Source: Dermanyssus gallinae | Lineage: Eukaryota > Arthropoda > Arachnida > Mesostigmata > Dermanyssidae | Direction: 5' to 3' | Length of the DNA stretch: 64,000 bases | NCBI GenBank assembly: GCA_003439945.1 | Contig: QVRM01002067.1 | Location: 1,672,501-1,736,500 of the forward strand | In this document: piece by piece, positions 11,496 to 23,900 of the stretch | How positions within the stretch are numbered: the stretch's first letter is position 1 | Layout of the letters: each line of letters starts with the position of its first letter | The notes under the pieces: model-generated | Databases searched by the model: none | Told to the model about the DNA's origin: nothing | The model's input: the letters and a program-made list of their open reading frames with translations, nothing else | Position numbers and translations under genes: made by a program

Positions 11496-11959
11496 TAGGG
11501 GAATCAAATCGTTAGTAGCATCGCAAAGTAACAGAATTAACTATCATGTGGATTGGTTTGAAATTTCATTTGTAACAGGTTGCATAACTGTAACATGGCA
11601 GACTCTCCAATGACAATAGAGCTGAACAAGTGCCGTAATATGACTAAACTTTTTTATGAGGGTGTAACTGCAGCGGAAATCAGTTTACGGAACTAATGCA
11701 TTCATTACAAAATAGCTTGCATAATTTAAAAGAGGTAGTATGGGCACCAAGAATGCACTATGTTCTGGATAGAAACATTAGAGCAAAATTATTACCGCAT
11801 GAACTAAAAATTGAGCGAAGGCACACTTGTGCCAAATTCAGAGAGCAATTTTTCAGACAAATCTGGATTTGGGACGGTGCGTAACCACTAACTGGGACAA
11901 GACGATGCCAGGGAGTACAAGCATCTTACGCGGCGCAATTTCCCACGAAGCAAATACGA
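10784..11959. other. No recognisable intact gene; (TA)n at 11432-11494
   Basis: Contains a 63-bp (TA)n array. Between about 11600 and 11960 weak similarity to the 5' half of a mariner transposase gene is plausible because the clear relic begins downstream, but I cannot support it residue by residue. Confidence 0.45.
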
Positions 11960-12166
11960 GGCACATCTCGACCGAAGTGGTCTTGGCAACCATTTTTGGG
12001 ATGCAAAAGTTATTCCATTAATTGACTACCTTCCTGCAGGAAGGGAGATGACTAAAACATACTACGCAGTATTCTTAGGCCAGCTGAAGAAACGCATCAC
12101 ACCACAACGGCACGCAATGCGGAAGAGGACTGCGCTGTTTTACCAGGACAATACGCCCACTCGCAT
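11960..12166 (+). pseudogene. Mariner transposase relic, cut by a SINE
   Basis: Allowing a frameshift near 12000, the + strand reads a transposase catalytic segment: LIDYLPAGREMTKTYYA, then a helix with LKKRIT, then ALFYQDNTPTRMP, equivalent to the LFHQDNAPAHTS block holding the second catalytic Asp. Similarity stops at 12166, where the SINE at 12167 begins. The third catalytic region is not seen on the other side, so the element was broken or truncated there. Confidence 0.6.
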
Positions 12167-12338
12167 GCCTGTGTCGTGGTGCGTTTGCCTGCGTCGCGCG
12201 ACCGGAGGAGACACATAGGTGCGCGGGTTCGAGTTCCACCGTTGCTATTTGTATTTAACGGAATTCGTCTATGAACCAATGCAAAAAGCACCCCCGTGGA
12301 CGTTAAATCTTGGCTGAAAGTCAGCCCGAAAAGTTTAG
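12167..12338 (+). mobile_element. tRNA-derived SINE, family S1, copy 2
   Basis: Second copy of the family at 871 and 62717. It has the best pol III B-box-like sequence, GGGTTCGAGTTCC at 12225-12237, preceded by CGGAGGAGACACATAGG and followed by ATTTGTATTTA and a 3' block GTGGACGTTAAATC. It appears inserted into a mariner relic. Confidence 0.8.
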
Positions 12339-13671
12339 CTTTAAAAGAAAATGCGTGGCAATACGCCTCAGCGACGACATAATGTTCGGCCCTCTTTAGC
12401 AAGTGATACCTACCTACGGCGTTAAAATTAGTATAATCGAGCTTTAAGACCTTTAAAGTAAGGCGTTTTTGGATGGTCTTCTCGTCCTTCTTTTTAGTCA
12501 AATATCGTTAGCTTTAAATAACCGTATATGCCGATAGCAGTTTGTGCTGCTTTCCTGCGCGTGCTCAACGCAAGACATCCGCTTGCAGTTGCGGAGTACC
12601 GAAAATAATTGACAATTTGGAAATGTGTTTTCCATTTTAGGTCAGTTGCGCCCTATATATGAAATATTGCGTGAAAATATTCTAGTTGTTGGCTTCGCTT
12701 AAATCGTAACAGTTGCTTAGTACAAGTGGTAGATTGTAGATACAGTTATGATATCCAGAGTAGCGGCAGTCGTACTTAAACAGCAAACCTGCTTAAAGTT
12801 CTAAAGGATTAGATTTTTAGATTTAGATTTTAAATATATAGATCAGGCAATACTGGTGTCAAGACTTCGTGTATGGGCGATTGTAAGGTGTTTAAACGTT
12901 TAGGTGCACGCCTTGTCTTACACAAACACACCATTCGTGTGCGTACTAAATAATGCATTAATACTAAAATAAATGACATCTACACCTTAGGACAAAGGCA
13001 CTAGTCGAAGAACGTACGCATCAAAAGGTATACGTGCTCACCGGAGTGCCTAACAAGCTCTTGAATCTTGGCCATATATAGAAGTACGAAGCAAGACAGG
13101 CAATGTTTTTGACGCACGACAGTTGAACAACCTACATTAATCGTTTGGCGCCGATTTAGTGCAAACTGTCGGAGAGGGCCGTACATGATGGCTCGGTTAT
13201 TTTTTGACTATTGAGCCACAGTAGTACATCTGAAATTTATATAAACAGCTTCAGAAAGCAGCGCGATCCGAGTAGCGATGTGGTATGTGTCAGTCAGTAA
13301 CTAGTTTATACAGTTTAAAGCTGCGCTGTCTTCTAGAATATGGGGGGCATTATGTGTTTAAAGGAGTACTTATTTCATTTAATTAGAGTCTGACCATATT
13401 AATGTCGAAGAGCGGCTCAGACATGACAAAATTAATGACAGCATTTTCTACCATGCCTGGATATATATATATATATACATAAATGCATAGAAGGGAGATT
13501 TTGAGCTCAACTTTAAAAAAAATAACCTCGTTCACACAAGAGAAAAGCTCTACTTCTCGCTAGCAATATAGTCTCTTGATAATGTGTGCCACTGACCGGC
13601 TGACTCTATTTCAAATTGGTAATGCTTGACACACTGCCACACTATAAGACTGGTGTATCCTATGTAATAGG

Positions 13672-13672
<1 letters not shown>
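12339..13672. other. No recognisable gene
   Basis: No protein family or structured RNA recognised; short ORFs only. A short (TA)n lies near 13461-13478. Confidence 0.5.

Positions 13673-13752
<80 letters not shown>
13673..13752. repeat. (TA)n microsatellite
   Basis: TA array of about 80 bp, ending where a transposon terminus begins (ACAGGGTGTATCG). Confidence 0.97.
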
Positions 13753-13753
<1 letters not shown>

Positions 13754-13755
<2 letters not shown>

Positions 13756-13925
13756 GGTGTATCGTAAAAAGTTGTACTTCTTTCGAGGTTTGATAGAGCT
13801 CGGCAAGAAAATAATTTTTCCCAATGGGCGGAAGCCAAGAAAACGTTTTAGGCAAAAAAGCACTTCTATGATATTCTCTACATCTACTCCAACTATCACT
13901 ACACCGATTTTAAAAAGCACGTGTT
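13754..13925. mobile_element. Solo terminus of the foldback element family
   Basis: Starts CAGGGTGTATCGTAAAAAG and continues with a GAGGTTTGATAGAGCTCGGC block followed by AAGAAAATAATTTTT. The same terminal block occurs, with small changes, at both ends and in the loop of the foldback element at 27655-28802. It abuts (TA)n on the left; the right extent is uncertain. Confidence 0.7.
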
Positions 13926-14539
13926 TTTAACATACGTTTTTCAGTTTTTCAAATGTCCGGGGTCATATCTGGATAATGTACAAGGATTTGATCTAAAACA
14001 TTCCTAAAGAGGGCGATCTCGGCGGTTGTCGGAATGGCCTTGCCTCTGCTTGGAAAATTATTTTCCTAAGGAAGCTGCAGAGACTGGTTGCTGCCTTTCT
14101 TGGGACCTGAGTGAAATACTTGCTTTCGTTCTCTTTGACAAGCTGCAATGTTTTCAATCCCCTCGATTGTCAGGATGTCCTGAATCTGTAGAAAAATAGC
14201 CTTCCCTTCCTTGAGGTGCCGCAATGCACTTTGTAGTCGGCGGAATTGGGGCGAGAGTCCCTTGATGAGACCATATTCTTTACCGGACTATTGTAAAACG
14301 CAATAAACCTCCTGTTGAAGCCTTATCTACTAGGTTCTTACTTTACTGGGGCTATATATGGAAGCATATGTGCAAGCCATTCTCTATGCATGAGGTCTGA
14401 AATTGGGTTGGTAGTTGTCTTGGCAGGTTGTCTCTTTGTTAAGGTGGGAATGAAATTCACTTCAAGTGCTGTACGGCGAATATTCCGTACATTCAGGCCT
14501 ATAATTTGTACTGCTCTTTAGAAGTAAGTATGTGCGTAG

Positions 14540-14543
<4 letters not shown>

Positions 14544-14630
<87 letters not shown>
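14544..14630. repeat. (TA)n microsatellite
   Basis: TA array of about 87 bp immediately left of a MITE-like element. Confidence 0.97.
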
Positions 14631-14633
<3 letters not shown>

Positions 14634-14974
14634 CGTTTCCTAGTATTCGTCTAACAAACTTAAACTTTAAGATTTAATACAGCTCGGCAAAAAATCATTA
14701 TCTTTAATACAACATTTGTTCGGCTTTAAGCCAATGTAGAATGCAATTTAACAGATGCAAATTGTTCTCCAAACACGCAGGTTGGTTGATGACTGAGGCT
14801 CTCGCAATCGCAGATTTTGTGAAGACATGCTGAAGTAAAAACCTTAATACAACCACTTTCGGTAATGTCGTTCTCATTTCAAACGAGGATATTTCCGCCC
14901 TTGCCCCATTAGATTTTTTTTTGGCCGAGCTGTACTAGACTCCAAAGTGTGTTGGACGAATTCTGGGAAACTCT
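14631..14974. mobile_element. MITE with inverted termini, between (TA)n arrays
   Basis: The left end AGCGTTTCCTAGTATTCGTC and the reverse complement of the right end AGAGTTTCCCAGAATTCGTC match over about 30 bp with few mismatches, and a subterminal AGCTCGGC plus poly-A block is also shared. Both outer edges join TA dinucleotides, as for Tc1/mariner-type insertions. The interior (~340 bp) encodes nothing recognisable. The AGCTCGGCAA subterminal motif resembles that of the foldback family. Confidence 0.75.
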
Positions 14975-15009
14975 ATATATATATATATATTGGAAATATT
15001 TATGTCTAT

Positions 15010-15240
15010 ATTTACTCCGTGCGACTTTTCTTTATTACCACAGATACAAAGAAATTGAAGTGACAACCTTTCGATACAAGAAACATTTGCAAGAGCAACT
15101 TAACTTAATTCCGAATGACGCTTTCAATGTTTTTTTGAAGAGTCGGAAAAGGGGGGTGGCACAAGTGCATTGCAACGGGCGGGAGCTATTTAAGCGGCAA
15201 CAAAAACCCTTTGAAAGATATACACACATTATATAAAGGG
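15010..15240 (+). pseudogene. Mariner transposase 3' relic
   Basis: Begins with a TPCDFSLLPQIQ segment, equivalent to the APCDFFLFPKLK block with the third catalytic Asp, then shifts frame into the family C-terminus: IPNDAFNVFLKSRKRGVAQ, then CNGRELFKRQQKP, equivalent to the FEDWKKRWHKCI and GDYFEGD end of mariner transposases. Frame disruptions make it non-functional. It lies just right of the MITE and a short (TA)n. Confidence 0.65.
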
Positions 15241-15404
15241 TGGTTAAATGAAAAGTTACGCAACGTCGTGACAGCCGAACCGCTTATTTATATATAAATT
15301 TAAATATTCCGCTTTGGGATACATCCAAGGGCGCAAATGAAGTATCCAGCATTATTGTGCGTATGACAGAAGAGAGAAGCAGGCAGTTGTGAATGTGTAG
15401 GTTT

Positions 15405-15660
15405 TCTCAGATTTTTGACTACGGAAAGCAATATTCATCACCGGATGGCGGCCGTATACGGGGAAGACAGTGTGCCTGACAAATTAGTGATAAACTGGAG
15501 TGCCCTTTTCGTGAAAGCCGTGCGGGTTATCGGAAGGTACGCGCACAGTGGATTTCAAAGAAACTCAGTGAAGCGGCTTAAGGAACTGCGTATGGGGCTA
15601 GTACTGCAACACCTGTTCCGGTACGATGAAGATCCCGCTACTTGGAGCGGCTGTTACTCG
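15405..15660 (+). pseudogene. Possible mariner-like transposase N-terminus
   Basis: An 82-codon frame from 15415 contains NIHHRMAAVYGEDSV, then VINWSALF, then RNSVKRLKELRMG, resembling the first helix-turn-helix block (I-H-x-R-L-x-x-VYGE and V-x-x-W-x-x-x-F) of one group of mariner-like transposases. The rest of the gene is not visible. The assignment rests on motif style only. Confidence 0.35.
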
Positions 15661-15754
15661 TAACGGCAGTTAGTGTCAATATTTCGAGCCAGAGATATAA
15701 CACGACAGCATGCAATAGAGGCACGTTTTTTCAATGTACGAGCTCCCATACTCA

Positions 15755-16215
15755 TCGAATATTGGTCGTGTTGAGATTACTACGAATTTTGGCAGTGCAG
15801 ACGTATTGACAAGGTCCACTTCCTAGGTTACTATGGACTCTCTTCTCTCCAGAGATTGGGTAGAATTTCACGCCACTCAGCCTTAAACGAGATATTAAGC
15901 AGAGAAGTATAGATCGTAGAGACGATGGAAAGAGGCCTGATGGCATGACATTGACTCCCTTGAGCTGGGCCCAAAACTGGTGTGGGATGCCGTCGTAAGC
16001 AATTATTTAGCCCCTTAAATGGTAGGTACGGGCGCAGGCCATCCTGGACACGCGGTAGCCATAGCGGAAGTAGACAAGTGCAGAAAGTATTTAAGCGTCG
16101 ATTACCTCCACTTGCTCTTGGATTCTGGATCGCTCACGAAGGAATTGCTCAGCGATATCGGGAGAAGCCTGGCGATTACTACAGACATATGAAGGCGGAC
16201 AACTATTTAATGTAA
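15755..16215 (+). pseudogene. LINE B relic (C-terminal part)
   Basis: Matches the C-terminal region of LINE B (46390-48462, opposite strand). The order is the same: a degraded zinc-knuckle segment, an RRWKEA-DGMTLTP-like segment, a VWDA block, then FSPLNGRYGRRPSW and RQVQKVFKRRLPPLAL in the shifted frame. Multiple stops and frameshifts. Confidence 0.7.
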
Positions 16216-17210
16216 CATCTGCGTTAGATGTCATTAGATAGTCCAATGCCGTTTGTTACCACACAGCCTACTAGCTTACTGACTATTGAGTACCATATCA
16301 GAACTATTGTACAGCACACTACTCTATATGATAACGTCAGCTCCGAGAAGCTCGGCTTCGAAGTTCGATACCCAGCGCGGTGGGCCAATTCAATGTGCTT
16401 CCTATCGCGTTTCTTTTGGCTTGGCAAGTTAAAAAAGCTTCTCCGCTATAGTGACTACCCACATACTGCGGGCAGTTAACGTAATGACAAGTGCCCAAGT
16501 TTGTCGATGGAACAATAAAGGTCCCCGCAAAGCACAGTTGTCAAACAATGTGTTAGCGTTCCAACAGATTGGGAATAGCTCGTGAGGAACTGGAATATAT
16601 TACTATTATATAAATAGAGCTTTTAGCAAGTACAACGCAGTTGTTCTCTGTGTTTTATACTTCAATGCCACGGAGTTTATTTTAATATGGTACAGCAACG
16701 CCACCGCTTGCTTCTCCATATCCTTTAGTCTGTTACCCAAAGCATTCTTTCAGGTACCAACCAGATCCCACAGATGCCTCAATTTCATTAAAAGGTCAAC
16801 TTTGCTGTTTCTGGCTGAGTCCTGATTGATCTTCCGCCGCGACACTGCATGCACTCGAGCAGTTTAGTTACGAGTGCCCTGCAAATTTGATATATACCAC
16901 GCCACGGTATGTTCGGCGGTTCGGTCCATAGCAGAACTGGCCAAACGTTAGATTGATGTTGCTAGGTTGTGTCGAAACCTACTGATGTAACATAAACACA
17001 TATATATATATATTTTTTTTTTTTTATTTGCAGCAGTGTGCTCTATTGTTTTGCATATGTTGTCGCAATTTGTGTCATTGGTTGCTCTAAGGAAATAGTG
17101 GTAGTCACTATCATATCAACTTCCAAGTTATTTTCTTTCAATTCGCTCACTTGCTCTTTTGAATTGACTTGTATTTAACTTGATCTCAAACAATGCTTGT
17201 CCGACGTTAG
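16216..17210. other. No recognisable gene
   Basis: Sequence upstream of the first assigned OCA2-like exon. No protein homology; a run of T at about 17013-17026 follows a short (TA)n. A promoter may lie here, but no specific element is supported. Confidence 0.4.
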
Positions 17211-17225
17211 CGCGATCTCCGAACG

Positions 17226-17421
17226 ATGTCGTATCTTAAATTGAGCAGCAACGTAGACGAGGGCGAGGACGAGGACAAAACTGCATCAACCGAGCTTTCA
17301 GCTAGCGAGGCCGACGTGCAGGGGTTAATCCGAGGCGGCAGGCATACAACAGCCGGGCGGCGATCTCAGCCCAACTCATCGACTCGAGAAGCCGGCGATC
17401 GACTCGGTGCTGCTCGTGCAG
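17226..17421 (+). CDS. OCA2-like: OCA2-like exon 1 (as assigned)
   Basis: ATG at 17226, donor GTACGT at 17422, ends phase 1. Encodes an acidic start (DEGEDEDK) and a polar low-complexity stretch. The exon could begin at 17211 if spliced from upstream, since the AG at 17209-17210 leaves an open in-frame extension. Confidence 0.6.
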
Positions 17422-17899
17422 GTACGTGCAGGACTATCGCCAACTACTCCGCCTACGAGCGTAGGCCAACAGGACTTGACCTAACAACGTTCACTACCCT
17501 ACGACTGTTATTCAGACGACAACTAGAACAACCAACGCATTCGGATCACTACAACTAATGCTTCGACTACCCCACTCGAAACCTAAACATTCCTATGCGA
17601 ATTATTCGAAGTCGTCGCTACAACCTTTACAGGGCAACCATATATTAGCACGTCTCGTACAAACAACTGTTTATCTGTACGATCGAATTCATATCAGTAG
17701 GATGCTATTATGCGTGCAGTGGGATGCTATTATCACCCACAAACGCAGCACCGTTATTATTAGCACTGGATCTAAAATAATTTTTTCACACTCATATGGA
17801 TTAAACCGGTAGTCTAAGCACAACAAAGAAGTTTGCATATAGTAGGACCATGAAATTAGTATAAACACACATAGTGATTTCGCGGATGTTTATTATAAA

Positions 17900-17991
<92 letters not shown>

Positions 17992-20883
17992 TGACGAAGT
18001 TAGTTGCCCTGTTGTTGGTATCTTATTATGGCATTACTACTCGTGCTAGGTGACCTACGGGGCGGATCGTGGACAGCCGGCGGCGGAGCTGGTGCGTGTG
18101 GCGGTGGAGAAGCGGGAGACTCGCAAGAGTCATCGCTCACGCAAAGCGGCCAGATGCATCCGATGATGGGCTGTGACATCGACATCAACAGCGACAGCGA
18201 TAGCGACCTTTCTACAATTCCGCCCTCCAACAGGTAAGCCCGACGTCGCAGCCGAAACGACCGTTGTTTAGGTTGGTGTCTTCTCATTGTGACTGTTTTG
18301 TCAATACGACATTGACAGGCAGTGGCTTAGTCGCAAAGCCATTGCCTTGCAGTCGAGAGGAGGAACGTGGGTTCAAGTTTCCCGTGGACCGGCCACTCTT
18401 AAACTGGTTTTCATGGTTTCCAATTTAGACGAGGTGAATGTCGAAGTGGATTATGATCGATCGTCTAGATAAGGGCGCGTCGTCATGTGCAATGAACTTG
18501 CATAATTTGCTTTAGTCGTACTCTAAATGTGCATTTAACTATATAGTGTGAAAATTACTGATATCGTTACACCTTTTATCAAGTGAAAAAAAATACTACA
18601 CAATTATATTAATGTTTAATTGTGGTCAGATTTCCGGCCAGTTTTTCATGCGTCTTGGAATTCCTCAGAGACATTTCTGGTTTATACTTTATATCAATAT
18701 GAATCTACGGAGCCTGACAGGTTCACCCATCTACGCGTGGTATTCTATGCTGACAGCTGCACTCTGCTTGTTCCTTTATCTAAAGATAACCCGCGAGCCG
18801 GCTTTTTATATGGTGAACGAAGCTTTGCCAATCCTCTGCAATGCAGCCTTCGGATGAAGATCAACGCCATAAAATCCCGGTTATACGTTTTTGTCCCTCT
18901 CTCCCATAACCTTCCCTAGCGGCGACTTAATTATACATGGCACCCTCTGGAAGCTGTCCAAAAAATTTGTCTGAGCTTACTCTTCAATGAGCGCATGACG
19001 TGAATCAGCCACGCTCACTTACTCCAACAAAAATATGCACCTTCTGCAGCTGCACTCTCCTTACTTTAACTTTGTAGGCTCTGCTATAATCTGGTCTAGA
19101 GTTGGACCTACCAAAATGTCATTGTAGCACGTTGGACCCTGCAAAACAGGATTCGCTCTATATTTGGTCTGCAACCTACAGAATTAGTCAGCCTTCTATT
19201 TGAAACTACGGTTGACTTCATTCAAAATAGCCGATATGTTTTTGAGCTGCCCTTTTCGCTTACAGAATCATCAACAATATTATCGGGGCAGGCAACCATT
19301 TCCAGATCACACCTTCTATTGCTGCACCATACCCCCTACAAAACAGACGACCTTAACCACGCCATTACTATTCCGCCAATACGCTTCCTTGAGAATAGAC
19401 CATATAATTACTCAATTCGCGTTTGAAATAACGTTTTTGTTAGCGTCTCCTGTTGGTAACAAATTCAGTTCGAAATTTAACCGACTTTGTGCTATTCAAA
19501 GTTGCTGCACTATTAAGAATTTTGTGTACCCATTTTTTTATTATTTTCATTATATTGAAAAATATTTGTTATTTGTTTAAAAAATACAGACATTTTAATA
19601 TAATTTTGCATACTATACTAATAGGGATATTAAATAATATACTTGCATCATTTTTTTATTGTTTTGTGTATCTATTTCTATTCCTTTCAATGCAATAAGC
19701 ACATGATCTTCTAAGTACAAAGGCTATATACTTTCGAGCGTATTTGGAAGTGCTCATAACGTTTCAACTCTAGATGCAAATGTCAACCTGTACGAGCCAT
19801 ATACATGCTACAGATATATAAAAGTCGTATGCGTACGACTGGCAGTGTCCAAGTCGAGCATTTTTTCTCCGATGGCCCATCATTTCAAACAATAAGGCGC
19901 GGTGTGTTGATAACCTTGCTCATACTATAGCACATAGACCTGCGCTTTCATGTAATGTTTTTCAATTTGCACAATCCAATGTACACGCCTGGGTCTCTTA
20001 TGACTGCGCATTTAAAATTATGTCGGCAAAGATTAAGCAGGTTTCCGGGATTTCCAAAGGTTCTAGAAAATCACCGAAATATGACGTACGTAGATGACAT
20101 GTCTATAAAAGAGTACGATATGCTTTAAATTAATCATTTTCGCTGGAAATGGCCACTAGTCGTTTCGTTGACAAAATAGCTCACTTTGTGGCATTAAAAT
20201 GGTTTATCTTATAAGATTATATTGATAATTACCGAATTAATTTTAATTAATCTCATTAATAATTTTAATCTTACCATTATCTTACTTAGCCCACATTATC
20301 TTATGTATTAGCACAACTGGGGAAGATAAACAGAATTAAACGAACGGGTAATTAACAAGCTATGGTGCTGCATAGCTCCTGCTGTATCAGACTTGCAAAT
20401 CGAGTCGTAGATACAATACTATCTACAGAATTTTGAAAGGTGAAAAGTTTCCTTCTCCAATAATTCCTGCCTATAAGTAACGAAACAAAACGACATATGG
20501 CAACCAAAGTTCCATGGTTCTTGTTTGCATATATATATAGAAAATATTGTGACGATTTAATAATCATTTACAATACGTTTGCACACTCGGCAGTGCTCGC
20601 CTTACTAAAAATTGTGGTAAAAAGGTGTCACGTGAAGTTAAGAATCAGTTGTCCGTGTCCTTGCATGATGGTAGCCCCCGCTCTTATGGACCCGGTGCGA
20701 GCGGTATATCCTTAAGGTTCCTTGCAAAGTTAAAACGGTGAAATCCATAAGATTCCTCTTCGTGACGCCAAGCCCCAAGAGCGTCCTCGCAGATTCGGAG
20801 TCCCATACACCACTCATAGAGATAGTGATGGATCCGAATCTGCGAGGTTTTTGCGGGTCGGGCAGCGCCCCTCTTAGGAACTC

Positions 20884-20927
<44 letters not shown>

Positions 20928-23900
20928 CTCAAACCTGCAAAGATTTAAAACGTTTTGAAGATATGATAGGAAACGACAACCTAAAAGAAACAGTGGCAAG
21001 CTCACACCGTGGTGGTAAGCCCCATCTACCGAGTGGTAGATGTAGAGATTGGAAAAATTCCAAATGCTTAGAGAGAAATGACATAGATAGTTATCCCTAA
21101 ACAAGAAAGGAACCTGGAAGGGTAGCAACAAAAGTTGACCGCACAAAATATTCTTAGAGATAACATCAGACTGAGATTATTTATGGAGGAGAAATTGGTA
21201 ATTCCGCAAGAGCAGCTTAGATTCAGGAGATAAAGGTCTTATAACAAGACTTTGTATACTGAGGTTTGTACAAAATTATAGCTGCGTTTGGCTTATCACT
21301 AAAATATAAAGTGTCAAAGCGCTCGCGAAGTAGTATCGGGACAATTTCCGAGACTACTTACTGTTATTCTAAAGCAATATAGACTGGTTATTGATAACGT
21401 GATTGAATTTGCAGGAGAAGTCAGACAAACTATAAGGGTAGCGCAGAACAATGGACTGCGAGCGTTGCTGTTTTCCGCGCCTCTGAGAGGTCTGTCAGAG
21501 TTAAGAGCAGGCTGAACCCGGAAGTGGGCTAGAATTTTACCGCACGCTGATGGTTTAAGTTGCAATCTTTTCAAGGGATAAACAAGAATTATATTTGTGC
21601 GTGAGAAAGGTTTGATAGTTAACTGGCAAAAACGATGGCAGTTAAATTTCAAAGAAAAAAACAGCAGCTTGCTCAAAAGCGGTGTGTTTTAAGTTAGAGA
21701 AACGGAAAGAAAGTCCAGAAATTACTTTATCAACAAGCAGCAGGGTTCGCATTTTGTCCAAGATATAGTTCGAAAGACCACTATGGCATCTGCGGCGAAA
21801 ACACTCACACTACAGTACTGTCAGTGCAGGGGTTGGGGGGGGGGGCAACCGACTGCTTTGTAGGGATTATCACTAATCTAAAATAAGCTAGAAGTAGATG
21901 AGCTAAGCTAGGAGAAGAGAGCTTTTATAAACCACAGTGGATATATATCACGTCGGAGTATGTCTTCTGTTGATAACGTAATAAGCAAACGGTAGACTGG
22001 TAAAACGCTGTACATAACCTCAAGCGTGTGACGTAAATAAAATATAATCAAAACGAGTGTTACTAAAACTCTAAAATATTTACATGAATGCCTGGATCTT
22101 AGCCGACTTTACCCTTAAGTTTGACCTCCATAGAGACACGCGCAAGATGTCATGGCTATACTTAGTGCAATCAAGTTCTTGCCATCCATATGAGTCAATG
22201 CGTTTTTGGGGCAAACAACGCTGCTATAAAGCAAAGCAATCCCTGTACAAAACATGCTTTTAAATTATACTGCATTTAATAAAGTACCTTGGCAGTCAGC
22301 GCTAAAAATAGCAATGCCGGATCAAAGTGGGTAGCAAACCAGGCGGCATATTTCTTTAGGAATAGTTATTTTGGCTTTAGAACGAACGATATAATAAATC
22401 TTACTGGGCTTGCGTGGTCTTGGTGGAGTCTAGGTTGTGGCTAGAAGGCAGACTTGAATATTAAGTGCTAAACATCGAAGCTGAGCAGATTTAAAGAAAG
22501 TGGGATATATATATATATAAATATAGTTTCCTTATATAACTCTGTTATGGTAGCGCCTTGGAGTAAGTATTTGTCTCCGCATGAACGTGTGTTCACGGAT
22601 TTTCTAACCCAGGATTAGCCCAGTTCAACAATGGGCCCCGAACGCATAATGCGTTTCCTCGCTGAATGTTGAGCGACAGCCTCTGACGCAAGTATTCCGA
22701 TTTTCTCGAATTCCCGTCGGCAGGTTAAAGCTTGAGTCTCCCCTTGATAAGTTAAGATCAGTTTGGGTGTAAGAGGGTCTGGTTGTCTCGAATTGTCTGT
22801 ATTACAACGAACACAAATGTCATCGAAGCATGACTTGCTCCGCACCTGCACCGACCGTCGAAGGGGCTAATAGGTCGGTTACAGTTGCGTCCCAAAAAGC
22901 ATGCAGCCACCAGGTCTCGAATGTCCCAGTGCACACGGAAAGCTAGCAAATCTCAGTGCTCGACGAAAAGAGTCATTTATGGCCGAGTGGCGTGCTCGTC
23001 GGCTTGCACTCAAGGCGCACCACATGCCATAATGGGCCAACGCGATCCTCAGGATCACCACAAGGACCTCGGCGGGGCACGACTAGGTCAAGTTCAAGCC
23101 GCAGTCCTGTACTTATGCGCGTCGTCTCGTCGTCCAAAAGAATCCAAATTCGCGGATAGGGTAGGACATGTAACCAAGCTGCAGCCCTTTCACTACTTAC
23201 AGCTCGAAACCTGGCTTTACCAGCAACAGTAGATGCTCTATCAATTAGGCTTGCTAAGATGTATATATATATATATATATATATATGCTAAGACGTGTAT
23301 ATCAAGACAAACTGTGATCTCTAGTAAACTTAGGAGTTTGGACTCGTTGGGTTCGCTGTACAACGCTTTGCGCGTCTGTTTGTTCAATGTGTTCGCCGTT
23401 TGTTTTAATAACCACTTAATCCCAAGGCCGAAACTGCGTGCAGGCCCGTTGCACTCTGTCCTGGAATAGTTTCTGAAATGCTGAAAAATGGCAGTGCGCA
23501 ATGCTGAAGTGTTAGGGTGTGGCTACTTGTTAGAGTCTCGCTCAACTACGCGCCACGCAAAGAAACCTGTGCTGTTTAGTGGTCCAAAGTGTTTCGGCCA
23601 GAACATGTCCAGATCATCTAACTAGTTTTGCACCAATTGACTCGTGTGAGCGGCCGCGCCGTCTTGCTGAAATACGTACGGTCTTCCATTCGACTCGCGG
23701 TCAATCCGCGGCTTCACAGTAGTCATCAGAACTCGTTGGTAGACCTCCGCTGTGATTATTTCAGCGTGTGATAGCAAAACGTCCCCTTCACTTAACACTT
23801 GCACGTTCGCCTGGACCCCGAATCTATATCTTTTTTTGTGATTTCTGAAGAAATTGCACTGCACTGAACACATCTTGACATTCGTAAAAAGTACAAGTAA

